A stretch of DNA of 64,000 bases from contig NBBA01000015.1 in NCBI GenBank assembly GCA_002794785.1, positions 124,001-188,000 on the forward strand, read 5' to 3'. Below the pieces are notes generated by a model, which saw only the letters and a list, made by a program, of their open reading frames with translations, had not been told where the DNA came from and made no database searches. Position numbers and translations under genes: made by a program. Shown here one piece after another: positions 23,169-34,300 of the stretch. This stretch comes from Coniferiporia sulphurascens. Its lineage: Eukaryota; Basidiomycota; Agaricomycetes; Hymenochaetales; Hymenochaetaceae. Each line of letters starts with the position of its first letter. The stretch's first letter is position 1.

Positions 23169-25370
23169 CTGTTCTGCTACTGCTACTTGCTGCAGGACGT
23201 CGAGGACGAGGACAGAGAGGACTGCAGCAGCTGGTGGAGAGGACGAGAGGCTGGAGCAGAAAAAAGACAGAGAGTGATGGGATATAGGAAGCGCAGAGGA
23301 AATGACAGAGGTGGGAATGGAGAGAAGAGGGGAAGTCGGGCGTGTTATTGATATCCAGAATCCAGGGCACGCAACACACGCACGCACGCCACTCTTCGAG
23401 ACGATAGCAGGTGTAGACAAACTCGAGTTCCTTGTCGCCGTCCTGGAAGCACGCGGCTGAAACACCAGCGATCAACAGCAATACAGTCTGCCGCAGACGA
23501 AGAGAGGGAGGGAGGAAGAGAGGCGTGTCCGGGTTAGGGCGCCAGACGAGGCCTCTGCACGTTCACGATTCGCCTTTACGGTCCACAGGCACATGGCCAC
23601 CACGGACCACTCGCCCCGGGTCGCCCGCAGATCACCCAGCGGTGCATCGGCTCCCCCCAGGCCTGCGGCGATGCGCGGCGCGCTCACACGGGCCTTCAGC
23701 GGCGCAAGCTGTGTTCTGATTTCTCTCGGGGCCACGTAGATCTCATAATTAAAAAAACTTTTAATTACGACGCCCAACTGTATGTGAATTTGCTGCGCCG
23801 TATCTTCCCTCTGTCCGAAGAATTAATGAACGCCATGGTTGCCTCCCCGCCGGCTGTACGCGCCCGCGTCACGCCTCTGAATCTCTGATCTCGCGATCTC
23901 GTCACCATTAATTATACTGTCACGTCACTTATTTCCTGGAAACACCCGGCCAAATGACACGATCAACCTGTATATCGAGACGTCTGAATCACGTAGCGTA
24001 TAGTGTATCTAGGCTTTATCCTACCTGTATATCGAGACGCCGTCGGAATAACAAGTCTCGAAGAACAGGCGGCTTACCTGTGTATATGCGTAGACCGAAA
24101 AGGCAACTTCCTGAAAAGGAAGGCTATCGGCGGTACGTAGATCGCTGAGTTAACCGTAAGGTCCCATTTCACTTGGCAATTGCAGTGCAGACTCGCAGGT
24201 ACAGATGCAAAAAAAAAAGTAGATTGCTTTCTTGACAACTATGCACAAAAACCGCAACGAAAACGCAATAAAATAAAATAAATCCTAGATTCCAACTCAG
24301 AAAACTCCACAGGGCAGACGAATCGCGATATAATAATAATAAAAGGGAGAAGGGAACGCAATGAGTGTAAGTGCAGAAAAGAAAGCCGGTAATACCCTCC
24401 TCATTCAGAAGCGATTGCGACGATTTGATCAATGAAAAATCGAGTCTCGAACAGCAGATCAACAATACATACAATGCAAAAGAAGACTAGGATCGGTAGT
24501 AGAGCGACGACGCGACGTCCTGAAAGAAGGCGAGAAAAGAAAAAAAAAAGCGCGGAAGATGGGACATGCTAAATGACGATGCGGCTGAATAGCACTTTGC
24601 AGCTTGGCCGGAGGGCTAAAAGCGGGGAGGGGGAGATGGGGTGGGGACGGGAGGGGGGGAGAGGACCTGAAGGAGACATGGGAACAGCGACGAGCGACGA
24701 CTAGACGAGTTTAGGGATAGGCGGATGAATGGAAGGCGGAAGGCGGAAGACTGGAGATGGTTGCGGATACGTGTGGATGCAAGAAGCAGAAGCAGAAGTA
24801 GATATGCGGACGAGGTAAGCGAGCAAGCGAGCAAGGGGGACGAATGGAGATAGTATGGTTAGATGTGCAATTAACGAGCATGATTGGCGGTCAATTAATG
24901 GCCACGGCGACGGCGACAGCGGCAGCAGCAGCGCGCCGGACCACACGGATGGCTGTGTGCCGCCTTCCTTCGCGGTTTCATAAGCCAGCCGAAGCGAAGA
25001 GAGGAAAGGAGAAAGCGAGACAGTGCGAAGAGAGCGAGCAACGAACGAGCGAAAGTTAGCAACAAAAAAAAAAGAAAAGCGCCATGAGAAGAGAAGGCGA
25101 AGCTTGATGAGGATGATGATGTAAGATGTGGGGCGATCCGTATAGACAAGTGAGTGGTGTAATCTAGAAACAGAACTGAGAAGTGCAGAAAAGAAATCAA
25201 AGTCGAAATAGCGAAGGGACCAGGCGGCGCCTGGTAGACTCTGCTACGCGGGAGGGAAGCAGAGGGGGAGGCGCGGAGAATACGTAGACGAACAAACGAC
25301 ACGACAGTATAATTTCTCCCGGAGCGAGGCACGAGGCACACACCCCCGCCTCCCTCCCTCCTCCCCTGAA
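23169..25370. other. Intergenic: promoter side and purine-rich 3' flank
   Basis: 23169-23530 probably holds the 5' untranslated region of the 1017-aa gene. A 16-bp word CCTGTATATCGAGACG occurs twice (about 23968 and 24024). From about 24480 to 25340 the plus strand is again purine-rich (GAAG, AGAAG and GGAGG words), which is the pyrimidine-rich 3' flank of the minus-strand gene that ends at 25371. No gene was recognised. Confidence 0.5.
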
Positions 25371-27288
25371 TCAGGTCCCCCTCTCCGTATCATCTAAAAC
25401 TAGCGGGACGGAAGGTTCAGGTGCAGGTGCGCTCTCCAGCGCCGACCCCGCCTTCCGCTCCCATGTTGACGGACATGGCTCCGAGTCCGAATCTGCGGCC
25501 TGCAGCTGCACAATCTTGTCCAGCGACCCCGTCTCGAGTGACACCTCACCGCTCCCACTCGGGAACTCGGGCAGAAGCGACTCCTCGGACTCCAGCGGTG
25601 GCGCCTGGCCTTGGCTCATCTCCGAAGACAGCTGCAGCGACGGCGGCGCAGTCGTCTGCCCCGACAGCGTTGACATCCTTTCCGCTTCCTCCCCCGCCCC
25701 GTCCCCTTGTCTAAAATCTTCCAGCACCGCCTCTACTAACGGCGTCGCGGACACTATGAGAGATTGAGGGAGCGGGATTAGCGCCGGTGTCAAGGGCGGG
25801 AGAACTTCGTCTTTCGCGCGGGGCGACGGCGGAAGCGGAACCAAAGTCGGGGCAGGCGCAGAGAAGCCCGCATCTATTGCGCGCGGAGAAGGAGGAAGCG
25901 GTACACCGGCAGCACGTGTAGCCGGCGACGTCACGCTTTGCGAGTTGACTTGTGTCCGATGAGATGGGACGAAGGACATGGCCGGTGGAGGACCGCGGCG
26001 CTTTTCCGCCGTTCTCCCTGCGCGCGGTTCCTCCGTCGGGTCGCTCGCTGGTCCACTAGACGGGCGCCGGCGCAGCCTTTGCGCGAGCGCGCGTGCGAAC
26101 TGTGTGAAGCGCCGCGGCCGCGGGCTCTTTGCGCCGTCTGGGGTTACACTCCCGCTCACGGGCGGCACGACGGGGGTGACGTCCGCATCTTCCGGCTGCT
26201 TTGAGCTTGCCCTTGAGACTGGGTAGGAAATTGGCATGGGCATGGGCATAGGGACAGGATTCGCCTCTTCCGCCGTGTCTTGTGGAGGCTCAGCCCCTGC
26301 AGACCTCCCCCTGCGCAATCCAGTCATCGGCGCACGAATGTTCCGCAGCCTGTTGATGCTCCCAGAGCGCGACCGCGACATATCCGCCTTCGGAGTCGAC
26401 GCTGAAGCTATCGAGATGCTCGTATTCGTACCGGCACCCGCGCCCTCTGCGCCCGTCGACGAACCCGAAGCACCCCCCAGTTCCTCGGCGACTTGCCGTT
26501 CGTCTACCTCAGTCGTTGCCTCATGCACAGCAACGCCAATGATAAGCGCCTCATCGCGCGCGCAGATCTCGTCGAGAGCGCCCCGCGAGCGCATGCGCGT
26601 GAGCGTCTTCGCAAAGGCGCTCGAGACGGCTTTCGTCAGTGTGTTCCGCCGGGCGACGATCGTCTCCTTCTGCGTTGTCAAATTCTCCTCTTCATGGTGT
26701 CGCACGGCGGCAGAGGAGAAAGACGAGGTCGACGTTAGTGAGGCTGTCGAGATTGCGTGGGTCTAAATAGAATTTAATTTGGATCGGTCAGCCGTGTGCT
26801 TTAAGAAAAGATTATGTGGTGACTCACCTGAACCGAGTACATGGGCCCCGTTGACCAGGGGACGGGCGAGGCCGCGCCGCTTTGCGTTGACTGGAGGTCC
26901 GCCTGCACAGCAGCTGCCATGTCAGAGTACTATCCCGCAGCCAGACTTAGTTTCGCCCCTTGAAGATAAGGGTTACGACCGCACTCACGTTCCCCACACG
27001 CGAGATGCTTATGCTCCCCCTGCGCCGCTTTTTCTCTGCTGCAATATTGGTCAGACTATTTGAGAGAGAGCTGACGAGCGGATGAAGCGGACTCGGATGC
27101 GAGCCGGCCTCTTCCTCAAGGGCGCGACGTTCGCTGGCCTCTTCTATCTCCCGAAAGACCTACAACGACAGTATTCATTATTCACTAGAATAATAACGAA
27201 ACTAACGTGCAAAACTCACTCTCTCGAGCTTCTCATCCGTCAGCGCTTCTGAGGCCTCCGAGAACGAGTGGGCGCGAGATAACGACAT
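25371..27288 (-). CDS. Basic, Pro/Ser-rich protein, 568 aa, four exons; unknown
   Basis: Exons are 27288-27220, 27159-26989, 26902-26828 and 26762-25371, all in phase 0. Donors are GTGAGT (introns 1-3) and acceptors TTGTAG, GTGCAG and ATTTAG. The start MSLSRAHSFSEASEALTDEK is followed by a charged helical stretch (EIEEASERRALEEEAG) and KK/RR-rich segments. Near residues 120-165 a helical region reads KETIVARRNTLTKAVSSAF then TLTRMRSRGALDE. After that come Arg-rich and Pro-rich low-complexity parts with a (PM)n run and several PLPPSPRA words. There is no transmembrane segment. No domain is recognised; it could be a signalling scaffold or cytoskeletal adaptor, but nothing in the sequence decides this. 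Confidence 0.7.
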
Positions 27289-27937
27289 GTCGACACGAAA
27301 GCAACGTGCACCGTCCAAGAATAAGAGCGAAAAGTGTGGGAGGGCGCTAACCAAGAAGGCTCGGGCGGCAATGACCACCGAGAAGGAATGGACAAAAGAC
27401 GCGTGCAAAACGTCGGGCGAGCGAATAAACGCGAAACAGACGCGTCGGTTTTATTGGACGACGGGGAGGGCTGGCGGTGCAGTTAAGCACTTGCAAGAAA
27501 CGGCACTGCAGCTAATTAAAGCCGAACTGCCCGTGCCGAACACAGCTTACTTCCAGTGTGTCCGGTCCGTTGCGCGCGACGCGTTGTCTCCGGTGCAAAC
27601 AACAGTGGACAGCAGTGATGGCAGCGACGGTGAGGAACAGCAGCTCAGACAACGATGAAAAAAAGAAGGGAGAGACGAAGAGGGCGGTCGCAAGCGTCGC
27701 GACTGCTGATGCTGAGAAATTTTTCAGCACGAAGGCGACGCTTGCGGGGACGCGACGCGGTTTGCTTCCGTTAGAAGTCGATCATGTACTTTTTGGGAAT
27801 TTCCATACGGCTATCTTGACCCTAAATCTTCTTTTTATAGAAAGACAGGGCTAACCACAGGATATCCGCTTGGTTTCCAGAGAACAAGGTAACTGTTATT
27901 TGTGGATCTACTCGTTGAAACATTGATTATATCGCAA
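27289..27937. other. Intergenic between two minus-strand genes
   Basis: It contains the upstream region of the 568-aa gene and the 3' flank of the MYND gene. A 123-codon plus-strand frame at 27287-27658 overlaps the start of the minus-strand gene and looks like a shadow. Confidence 0.4.
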
Positions 27938-29025
27938 TTAATATGCAGGACTGAAGCACAAGTTCCTGTGCCGTGCCCAGTCTTGACGTTGATGGTCGAC
28001 CCCACACTTAGACCATTTTCAGCTTCAAAGCACGACTTTTTGGCAAACAAATACTCACATAGCGGATGCTCTTGCATCTGTTTTTCAAAAATAACAGTGA
28101 GAAAACAATATGTGTACCGGTTCAATGGACTCGAACCTGCCGCACTGCAATAGCTCTCTCCTGTTGCCCCCCGAGGATACCCGGCAGTTCTCCGCCATGC
28201 ACATATCCACGCCCTTCATGAGCTCCATTTTCATCATCGAGACCATCAACATCATCTGAGCGCCAGCTGCGCCTTGGGGCTCTAGTATGTCGATACAACG
28301 ACTTGCCGTCTGCTCGGCAAACAGTCCGCGATACTGTGTGGCCCACGCGCGGAGCCGCGAGAGAAGCGTGGTTCGGTCCGCTCCAGAGGCGATGTCCCTT
28401 CCGAACAGCACAAGCAGCGTGGAGAGGAATTGGCACACCTCCGCGACCACATCCTGCATGGTATCGCTTCTGAGAAGAGTACCATTTATCATACGTTGCG
28501 CCTGTAGCACGTGCAAGCCCTCGCCTGCAGGTGTGCGGATGAAATGCATGAAGTACGGGCTTGGGTAAAGATACTAGTCATCTCCTGCCCGAGACATTGA
28601 TAAATTGGTAAAGCGCACGTAGCTGTGACCATGTTAATGAGCGTCATCGCGGCACTATTGGGCGCCGTGTCCCGATGGAAGGCTGCAGTGAGCCTGGGAA
28701 GATATTTCGCGGCGAGTTCACTACACATCAGCCCGTCCCAGTCACGATCAGATTAAAACAGTAAGGTCGTAAATAGATGCGGACCAGTATAGGATTTCTT
28801 GCTCTCCTTGTGGTCTCGTCATCGCCATCCCTAACTAGCGGTGCAAATGAGTAATTTCCCCCTAATTAGCGCGAAAAGTCCAACCAGTCTTTTTACCCCT
28901 CGGGCTTTCATTAGCTCGCGCTCATCTCTCTCGGAAGGCTGTAGTTCGGCTTCGGACTGCAACGTGGCCTCATCTCCGGCAAGCCCAGCCGCTTCGATAA
29001 GGTCCCGCGCTGTAATGAACGACAT
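27938..29025 (-). CDS. MYND-type zinc-finger protein, with one apparent frame break
   Basis: The C-terminal MYND finger is complete across three exons: CMAENC, then LLQCGR (exon to 28137), CKSIRY (28077-28059), and CGVDHQRQDWARHRNLC (28006-27938). This gives the Cys/His ligands with His in the seventh position, as is common in basidiomycetes. Upstream, exon 28573-28137 reads YLYPSPYFMHFIRTPAGEG onward, joined in phase 0 to an exon ending ...TLINM at 28630. The first exon starts at 29025 (MSFITARDLIEAAGLAGD) and probably ends at the GTAAAA after KARG. The second exon begins LGMAMTRPQGEQEILYW. Between it and the DRDWDGLMCSELAAKYLPRL part one base seems missing or extra near 28755, so the gene may be a recent pseudogene or the sequence may hold an error. 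MYND fingers bind proline-rich peptides; the helical body is of unknown function. Confidence 0.65.
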
Positions 29026-29179
29026 ACGCAACGACCAAGATAGACGTGTAAAGTAATTGGGCAAAATTGAGCGCGTCGCGACGCGACGAGTCCGTCTGGC
29101 AGATGCCGAGTTTTCACTCTCCGCTCCAAAGTGTACCAATCTCAGAATTTTGTGCGGACATCTGGCGGTGACGCTTCAA
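29026..29179. promoter_or_regulatory. Shared divergent promoter
   Basis: Only 154 bp separate the start of the MYND gene (minus, 29025) from the start of the 122-aa gene (plus, 29180). The stretch is rich in CpG (CGTCGCGACGCGACGAG) and has no clear TATA box. A bidirectional promoter is inferred from spacing only. Confidence 0.4.
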
Positions 29180-29548
29180 ATGCCCCTCCCTACCCACCTC
29201 CCGCAGGTAATTTACGCTACTGCGCTCACGTCTCTCGCGCTGCACCTCCTCTCGACGCGTAAGGCGGGGGACGCCGCACGCCGACAGGCTGCTGCACGCA
29301 TCGGACTGCTCGACGGCCTCGCTGTACGTCTTCGCGCAGGCGAGCGCGTGCCGTCGGACGAGGTTGCACGTGTGCAGCGTCTTTTGCGCGACATTGGTAC
29401 AGGAGAATCAAGAGAGCCTGTCGAAGTTGGAGACGGACGAGGAGGGGTACTGCGTGCAGACGCAGAAGAGAGGGATGTCGGGTGGGGGGCGGTTTTGTTG
29501 GGAAGGAAAAGCGGAAACGGGAGTCTGAGCGGTTCAGGGAAAGTTTAG
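29180..29548 (+). CDS. Small protein with N-terminal membrane helix, 122 aa; unknown
   Basis: Single exon. MPLPTHLPQ is followed by a hydrophobic helix (VIYATALTSLALHLL), then a basic/alanine-rich helical part (STRKAGDAARRQAAARIGL) with LRAGERVPSDEVARVQRLL, a Gly/Asp-rich linker and an end reading VGWGAVLLGRKSGNG. This start was chosen because upstream codons in the same frame look untranslated and because the helix then sits at the N-terminus. It may be a tail-less mitochondrial or ER membrane protein; the family is not recognised. A decayed partial copy of its second half lies at 58165-58276 beyond the BTB array, so this gene was probably inside an old duplication unit. Confidence 0.65.
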   Translation: MPLPTHLPQVIYATALTSLALHLLSTRKAGDAARRQAAARIGLLDGLAVRLRAGERVPSDEVARVQRLLRDIGTGESREPVEVGDGRGGVLRADAEERDVGWGAVLLGRKSGNGSLSGSGKV

Positions 29549-29921
29549 GATGCCGGTGAGTTATCCACGATCTCAGAAGTGTATATTTGAACGCTTATGA
29601 GGACTGTAGCTATTCAAAAGGAGGCTGAATGAAAGCGTTGGCGTTGAGCTCTTGCCCATGCGTTACTCGCTTGGTTCGATCCCCACAGCAAATTAGCGTC
29701 AATCTCGTTTCAAGTCGTTATTTGCTACATAATCGACTCTGACATCGGATTTGCCCTCGCCAAAATAATCAATAGTTGCCGGTATACCCAAGTTGTCACG
29801 ATCGTCCAAATACCGACCTCAAAAAACGGACGAAACGCTGTTTCTTGCTCTCAACCCAGATGATCTGCGAGGCAGAGTCTAAAGATATTATCTAAAAAAC
29901 CGATACCATGTGGTTATCGCT
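29549..29921. other. 3' part of the BTB duplication unit
   Basis: GGTGAGTTATCCACGATCTC, CTATTCAAAAGGAGG and TTGCTACATAATCGACTC recur, diverged, at 50970-51200, 53380-53570 and 56035-56230, each time just downstream of a BTB gene. No gene seen. Confidence 0.6.
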
Positions 29922-30906
29922 TCAACTTCGGTTGTACCCAAACAGCCCGCGTACCTCCGAGGCCCTGCGCGGAGCAGGTATCGTCATTACGGGCAGATGA
30001 GGTGGAGTGTGTGAGGCGTGTAGTCTTATAGGCGGAGGAGATGGAGTGCGCGGGGTGTATCTTATTCCAGGTGGAGGGGAAGTGATGCATCGAATTGGTC
30101 CCCACGGTTCAGTTCCGCTATAGGAGTGCATTCTGGGTTGATTGTTATCATTCCGCCTGTAGATGCTCTCGCGCAGCTCAGCAACCCTCAACGCCGTCCT
30201 CAGCCCGAGCTCTTCGCCCTCCGCAAGTGTGAGGGGCTCTGCCCGGTTCCCAAGTTCCGTGAGTGCCTCCACATGCCAGTCAGGCGCCGCATCGTACTTT
30301 TCCGCGAGCACTAAGCGCGTCACCGGTGGGATGTGCATCCGAGCGAGCTCCCGGAACGCGAGTTCGATCACCTCGGCGAACTCCCAGCGATGCGCGAGTC
30401 TCAAGATCGCTTTCCACGTGTCCAGCGATGCGTCATAGATCAAGTACTTTCTTTGGAACCGGCCGGCACGCGCTTAGTCCGACTCGGAAAAAGAGAGGAA
30501 TGGATACCCACGGATTGTAGAAGACCCAGAGGAAATGCGCAAATTCAAAGGCCACGACCTGTGGCAAATGGATGGGGTTTTCGTCTGACACGCGTTCTAG
30601 GGATCCATTCGATGGCGGGGGCATGGAAAGCATGTCCCTAAACACGGGCGACTCGCGCACAAGGAAATATCGGTGAATCCTGAACAGTGTATTTCCCACC
30701 TTTGGTGACCGTTGTCAGAAAAGTGGTCCGTAGTCCATTCAACTAAAACTCGCCTTGAAGACCACATCGCCGCTGGGAATGTAGTATTCGTCGTGTCTCG
30801 ACGTCTTGTCTCCTTCGTCTGTGTATCGAGAAGACGGTCTAGGCGGATTCGGACCAAATGATAGTTGCAGCGACTCTGAACCCGACACGTTGTCGTCAGT
30901 CATCAT
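29922..30906 (-). CDS. BTB-domain protein, array copy 1, 289 aa
   Basis: Exons are 30906-30754, 30699-30512 and 30450-29922. Intron 1 (54 nt) has a GC donor (AAG then GCGAGT) and intron 2 (61 nt) is GTGGGT..AAAG. The frame is intact. Exon 1 gives an acidic N-terminus ending YYIPSGDVVFK. Exon 2 holds the BTB core seen in hundreds of Agaricomycete proteins: VGNTLFRIHRYFLVRESPVF, RDMLSMPPP, NPIHLPQV and EFAHFLWVFYNP. Exon 3 has a helical region (ILRLAHRWEFAEVIELAFRE) and a Pro-rich tail (PRTPSPPP). BTB domains mediate dimerisation and can recruit cullin-3 ligases; the role of this fungal family is unknown. A TATA-like palindrome CCTTATAAGG lies about 200 bp upstream. The gene is followed upstream by the LINE and mariner insertions. 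Confidence 0.85.
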
Positions 30907-31101
30907 CCTCCGTTCCTTCGAGATTAGAGCGATTTGTCTGGTGTGTCTGCAACTGTCTGCTGAGGGCGTGTTTTGTTAGCTTGGCTGTTTGCAGTTGGTT
31001 GGTAATACCAATGCAGCAGCAGTGCAGCGGCGGCCTGTAATGTTCACTGCTATATTGAATACAACGTGTCAACGGACCGGATAGACGCCCGCACCGCCTG
31101 G

Positions 31102-31111
31102 CCTTATAAGG
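31102..31111 (-). promoter_or_regulatory. TATA-like palindrome of BTB copy 1
   Basis: CCTTATAAGG, about 200 bp before the start codon at 30906, in a stretch that is repeated almost unchanged at about 54923-54932 upstream of BTB copy 3. It is a likely core promoter element, now only about 70 bp from the 3' end of the LINE. Confidence 0.35.
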
Positions 31112-31163
31112 TATAGGCGCCCGATCCTCGGATGCCAATTACGACCCCATATTTTCGCATATC

Positions 31164-31179
31164 GTGGGGAGCTTCCTCT
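31164..31179. repeat. LINE target-site duplication, left
   Basis: GTGGGGAGCTTCCTCT, perfectly repeated at 37635-37650. The unoccupied form of this site is present in the array copy at about 54989-55004. Confidence 0.9.
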
Positions 31180-31368
31180 TTTTTTTTTTTTTAAATGCAT
31201 TTCTATAGCACGTCATGACTATCTAGTACAAAATACGCTCCAGGGGCCTTTAGGCCCCTGTATTGTGTGAGATGGTAGTTGGTATAGATGGAATAATTGT
31301 GGGGGTAGGCCAGAAGCCGAGAGAGGGACTGGGTAAACCCAGTGTATAAAGAAAGTGTGGTGTCTAAC

Positions 31369-34300
31369 TTAATTGCCGGTGGCAAAACCTGAGTCAGAAA
31401 CACGAACCACAGTGGGGCCACCCGGGTCAAAGACGAGGATGGGTTCCGCCTCGAAAGTGGGGTGAGTGTCGAGGAAAGACGCCAAGATAGGGAGGCCGTC
31501 CTTGGAAAACCATTGGGCTTCTGTGGACGGCAGGGGGGTTTTCCACACTGCCTTTCGGGCGGGGAGGGTGTTAGGGCAGGAGAGCAAGAGGTGCGCTCTC
31601 GTCTCCGTGACGTGGCAGAATGGGCACATAGGGTCGCGTCCCGGAATGCGTCCGAAGTACGCGCCAAAGCTGGCGTGACCAAGGAGTGTCCGGAAAACCT
31701 TGCATTTGGTGCGACGACCAATGGTGAGATTCTGCATAAGGGCAGATGGCTTAGTAGAGGGGTTTTGGGTGGAGCCCATGGCATGGGCGTCCGAAGACCC
31801 TCTGGATTTGCAACAGGCGGAAGCCCAGTCGGTTTTCCATTGATAAAGCGCCATAGAGGAGGCAGCTTCGCGAAGGAAGCGGATGGTAGGTGGGAACTGG
31901 ATAGTGCCCGGTGGAGGGTTGTCCGCGATACCAGAGGCGAGTACGTCTGCAAATTCATTGCCTTCCACATTGGAGTGTCCCGGAACCCAGTGTAGATGAA
32001 AGAACACACGGGGAAAACGCTTGGTAGCGATTTTGAGACATTTCCGAATGAGAAGGGCGACATTGACGCCTGGGGCCGGGCGAGGGTCGGCGAGGAGTGT
32101 AAGGGCAACCTTGCAGTCGGTGTAGATTTCCACCTGTGTAATGTCTGGGTGTAAATCGTAGGAGTAAGCCAGTAGCCAAGCGGCATCGGCAAGGGCGGCA
32201 AGTTCACAGTCAGTAGCATGGACTGAGGAACCAAGATAAGTTTTGCGGGTGAGGACATTCTCCCCCCGATAGAACCAGATGCCGGCAGCACCACCGGAGA
32301 AGGAGGAGGGGGACGTTCCCTTACGGGAGCCGTCGGTATAGATGAGAAGGCGAGTGGAAACATCCTTCAGTCGGTCAATAAGACCATGGTGTGACTGAAC
32401 GAGTGCATCTCGGGCTTCTGGGGAATGGTCAATTGCCTGATCGATGCTAACATGTTGCAAGGGCGGCAGCGCAATCCATGGCGGGCGAGTGTATCGTGGA
32501 ACTCGTTCGCAGCCAGGTGGAACCCGGTTAACGAAGGAGGTAGTAATGGCACCTTTACGTGTGGAGCGTAATGGTAGAAGGGTGTGCGTGGTAGTGAGAT
32601 ACCGAATAGCCGCACGTGATTTGGTACGCTCTAGACGAAGTGGGATGGGCAGGATGGAGGCGAGAACCTCAGAGGGGCCGCGTGGAGACGTGCGCCATGA
32701 TCCAAGGATACGGCGGCACGCCGCGGACTGTACCAAGGTCATCTTATCACATTTGCCTTTTTGCCGTTTGCCAGTGAACCATAGGGGGGAACCCCACAGT
32801 AAGACTGGCAGTATGCATCCAATATAGAGACGTCGGAGGTGTAGCGGGTCAAGGCCGTGTAAGGTGTTGCCGAGGAGTTCCAAGGCACGAAGGGAAGACA
32901 TGGCTTTAAAGCACATGCGTTGAACGTGCACCGTAAACAGTAATTGCGCGTCGAAAAAGATACCCAACCAGCGTAGAGGCCGGGAGGGGACTATTCGAAG
33001 GGGCTGGAGGCCCTGGCGCGGCAAATGTATAGGGTGAATAAGGGAGTCTTCGCGGAGGTTGTGCCGTCGTGTCCAGTGGATGAGCTCTGACTTGTCGTCA
33101 TCGAGGGATAATCCGAGGGCGCGACATGCGGCGGAGAACGAGATGTAAGCCTGTTCGAGGCGGGCAACGTTAGTTGCGATTGAGCTTGAAGAGGTGGAGA
33201 GGAGGTGGTCGTCAACGTAAGCGCGAACGAACACGAGTGGGTCAGAGACCTGAAGAGAGGTGAGAAGGCTTGTCGTGAATAGAGCAGACAGGATAGGGGA
33301 AATGGGAGAGCCTTGGGGGACCCCCATATTAGGTATGGGGGTCAAATCGTCGGTAAACCCGTCAAAAGACAAAGCAACCCGTCGATCTGAAACAAAGGAC
33401 ATGACCCAAGAGATAAGGAGAGGGGGAAACCCTAGTTCTGAGAGGACGGCACGCAGGCGAGGGTGTTGAACGGATGGAAAGAAACCCGCCACGTCAACGG
33501 CCAGCGCCGTAGTGACATGGTGTCGGGCCCACGCCGATTCAATTTCGTTTACGAGGTCGGATGTGGCATCCAAAACGCCCGATTTTTGACAGGTACCGAA
33601 TTGGGAGGGGGGGAGTGCACCCAGTTCGTTGGCGATGAACTGGATGCGGTTAGCGATGATCTTCTCGAGTAATTTGCCCATAGTTTCCTCGAGGGTGATG
33701 GGGCGGTATGCGTTGAGCGCGGTAGGGTCCTTCTTATTGAGTTTGCGAAGCATCACCACCTTTGCGTCTTTCCAAGGACGGGGGTGGTGTCCAACATCCA
33801 GGCACTCATTATAAAGCGTGAGGAGTGGAACACTATGGGCGGCATGCAAGCTTTTGAGGGCCTGATAGCCAACACCCGTAATGCCCGGGGCACTCGAGTT
33901 CGAAGTGAGATTGAGGGCGTGATCCAACTCCTCCATAAGAATGGGGTGGTCACGCATAGGGCGGGCGCCGACGAAAGAGTAGGTCGGAGGGAGGGCGGCG
34001 GATGGTTGGGTACCGAAGTACTTAGACCGGAAGGCAGAAGCCTTCTCTGCAGGTGAGTTCGCAGTGGATTGTCCGGTTACCAGCGCTGGGATTGGAGCAC
34101 GGCGTGTGCCCATTGCCCATTTTGCCATTGGCCAGATTTTATCCAGTTTGACAGAAGCAGTAAACGAATCAGCCCAGTTGCGTTTAGCGCAGCGAAAGAT
34201 ACCGGCCGACTGTTGTCGGAGCACGGTACGTGTCGCCGGAGTAGCTCTGTGCAAAGCGGCCATGTGAGCACAGCAGGAGGCATCCCACCACTTGACCTTG

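Noticed and set aside
24895..25341. 148-codon minus frame with hydrophobic runs
   Set aside because: Same composition effect in the second purine-rich tract; no start context or domain.
29670..29690. GGTTCGATCC word like a tRNA B box, possible SINE
   Set aside because: No matching A box, no cloverleaf, and the word decays differently in the other spacers; it is simply part of the array unit.
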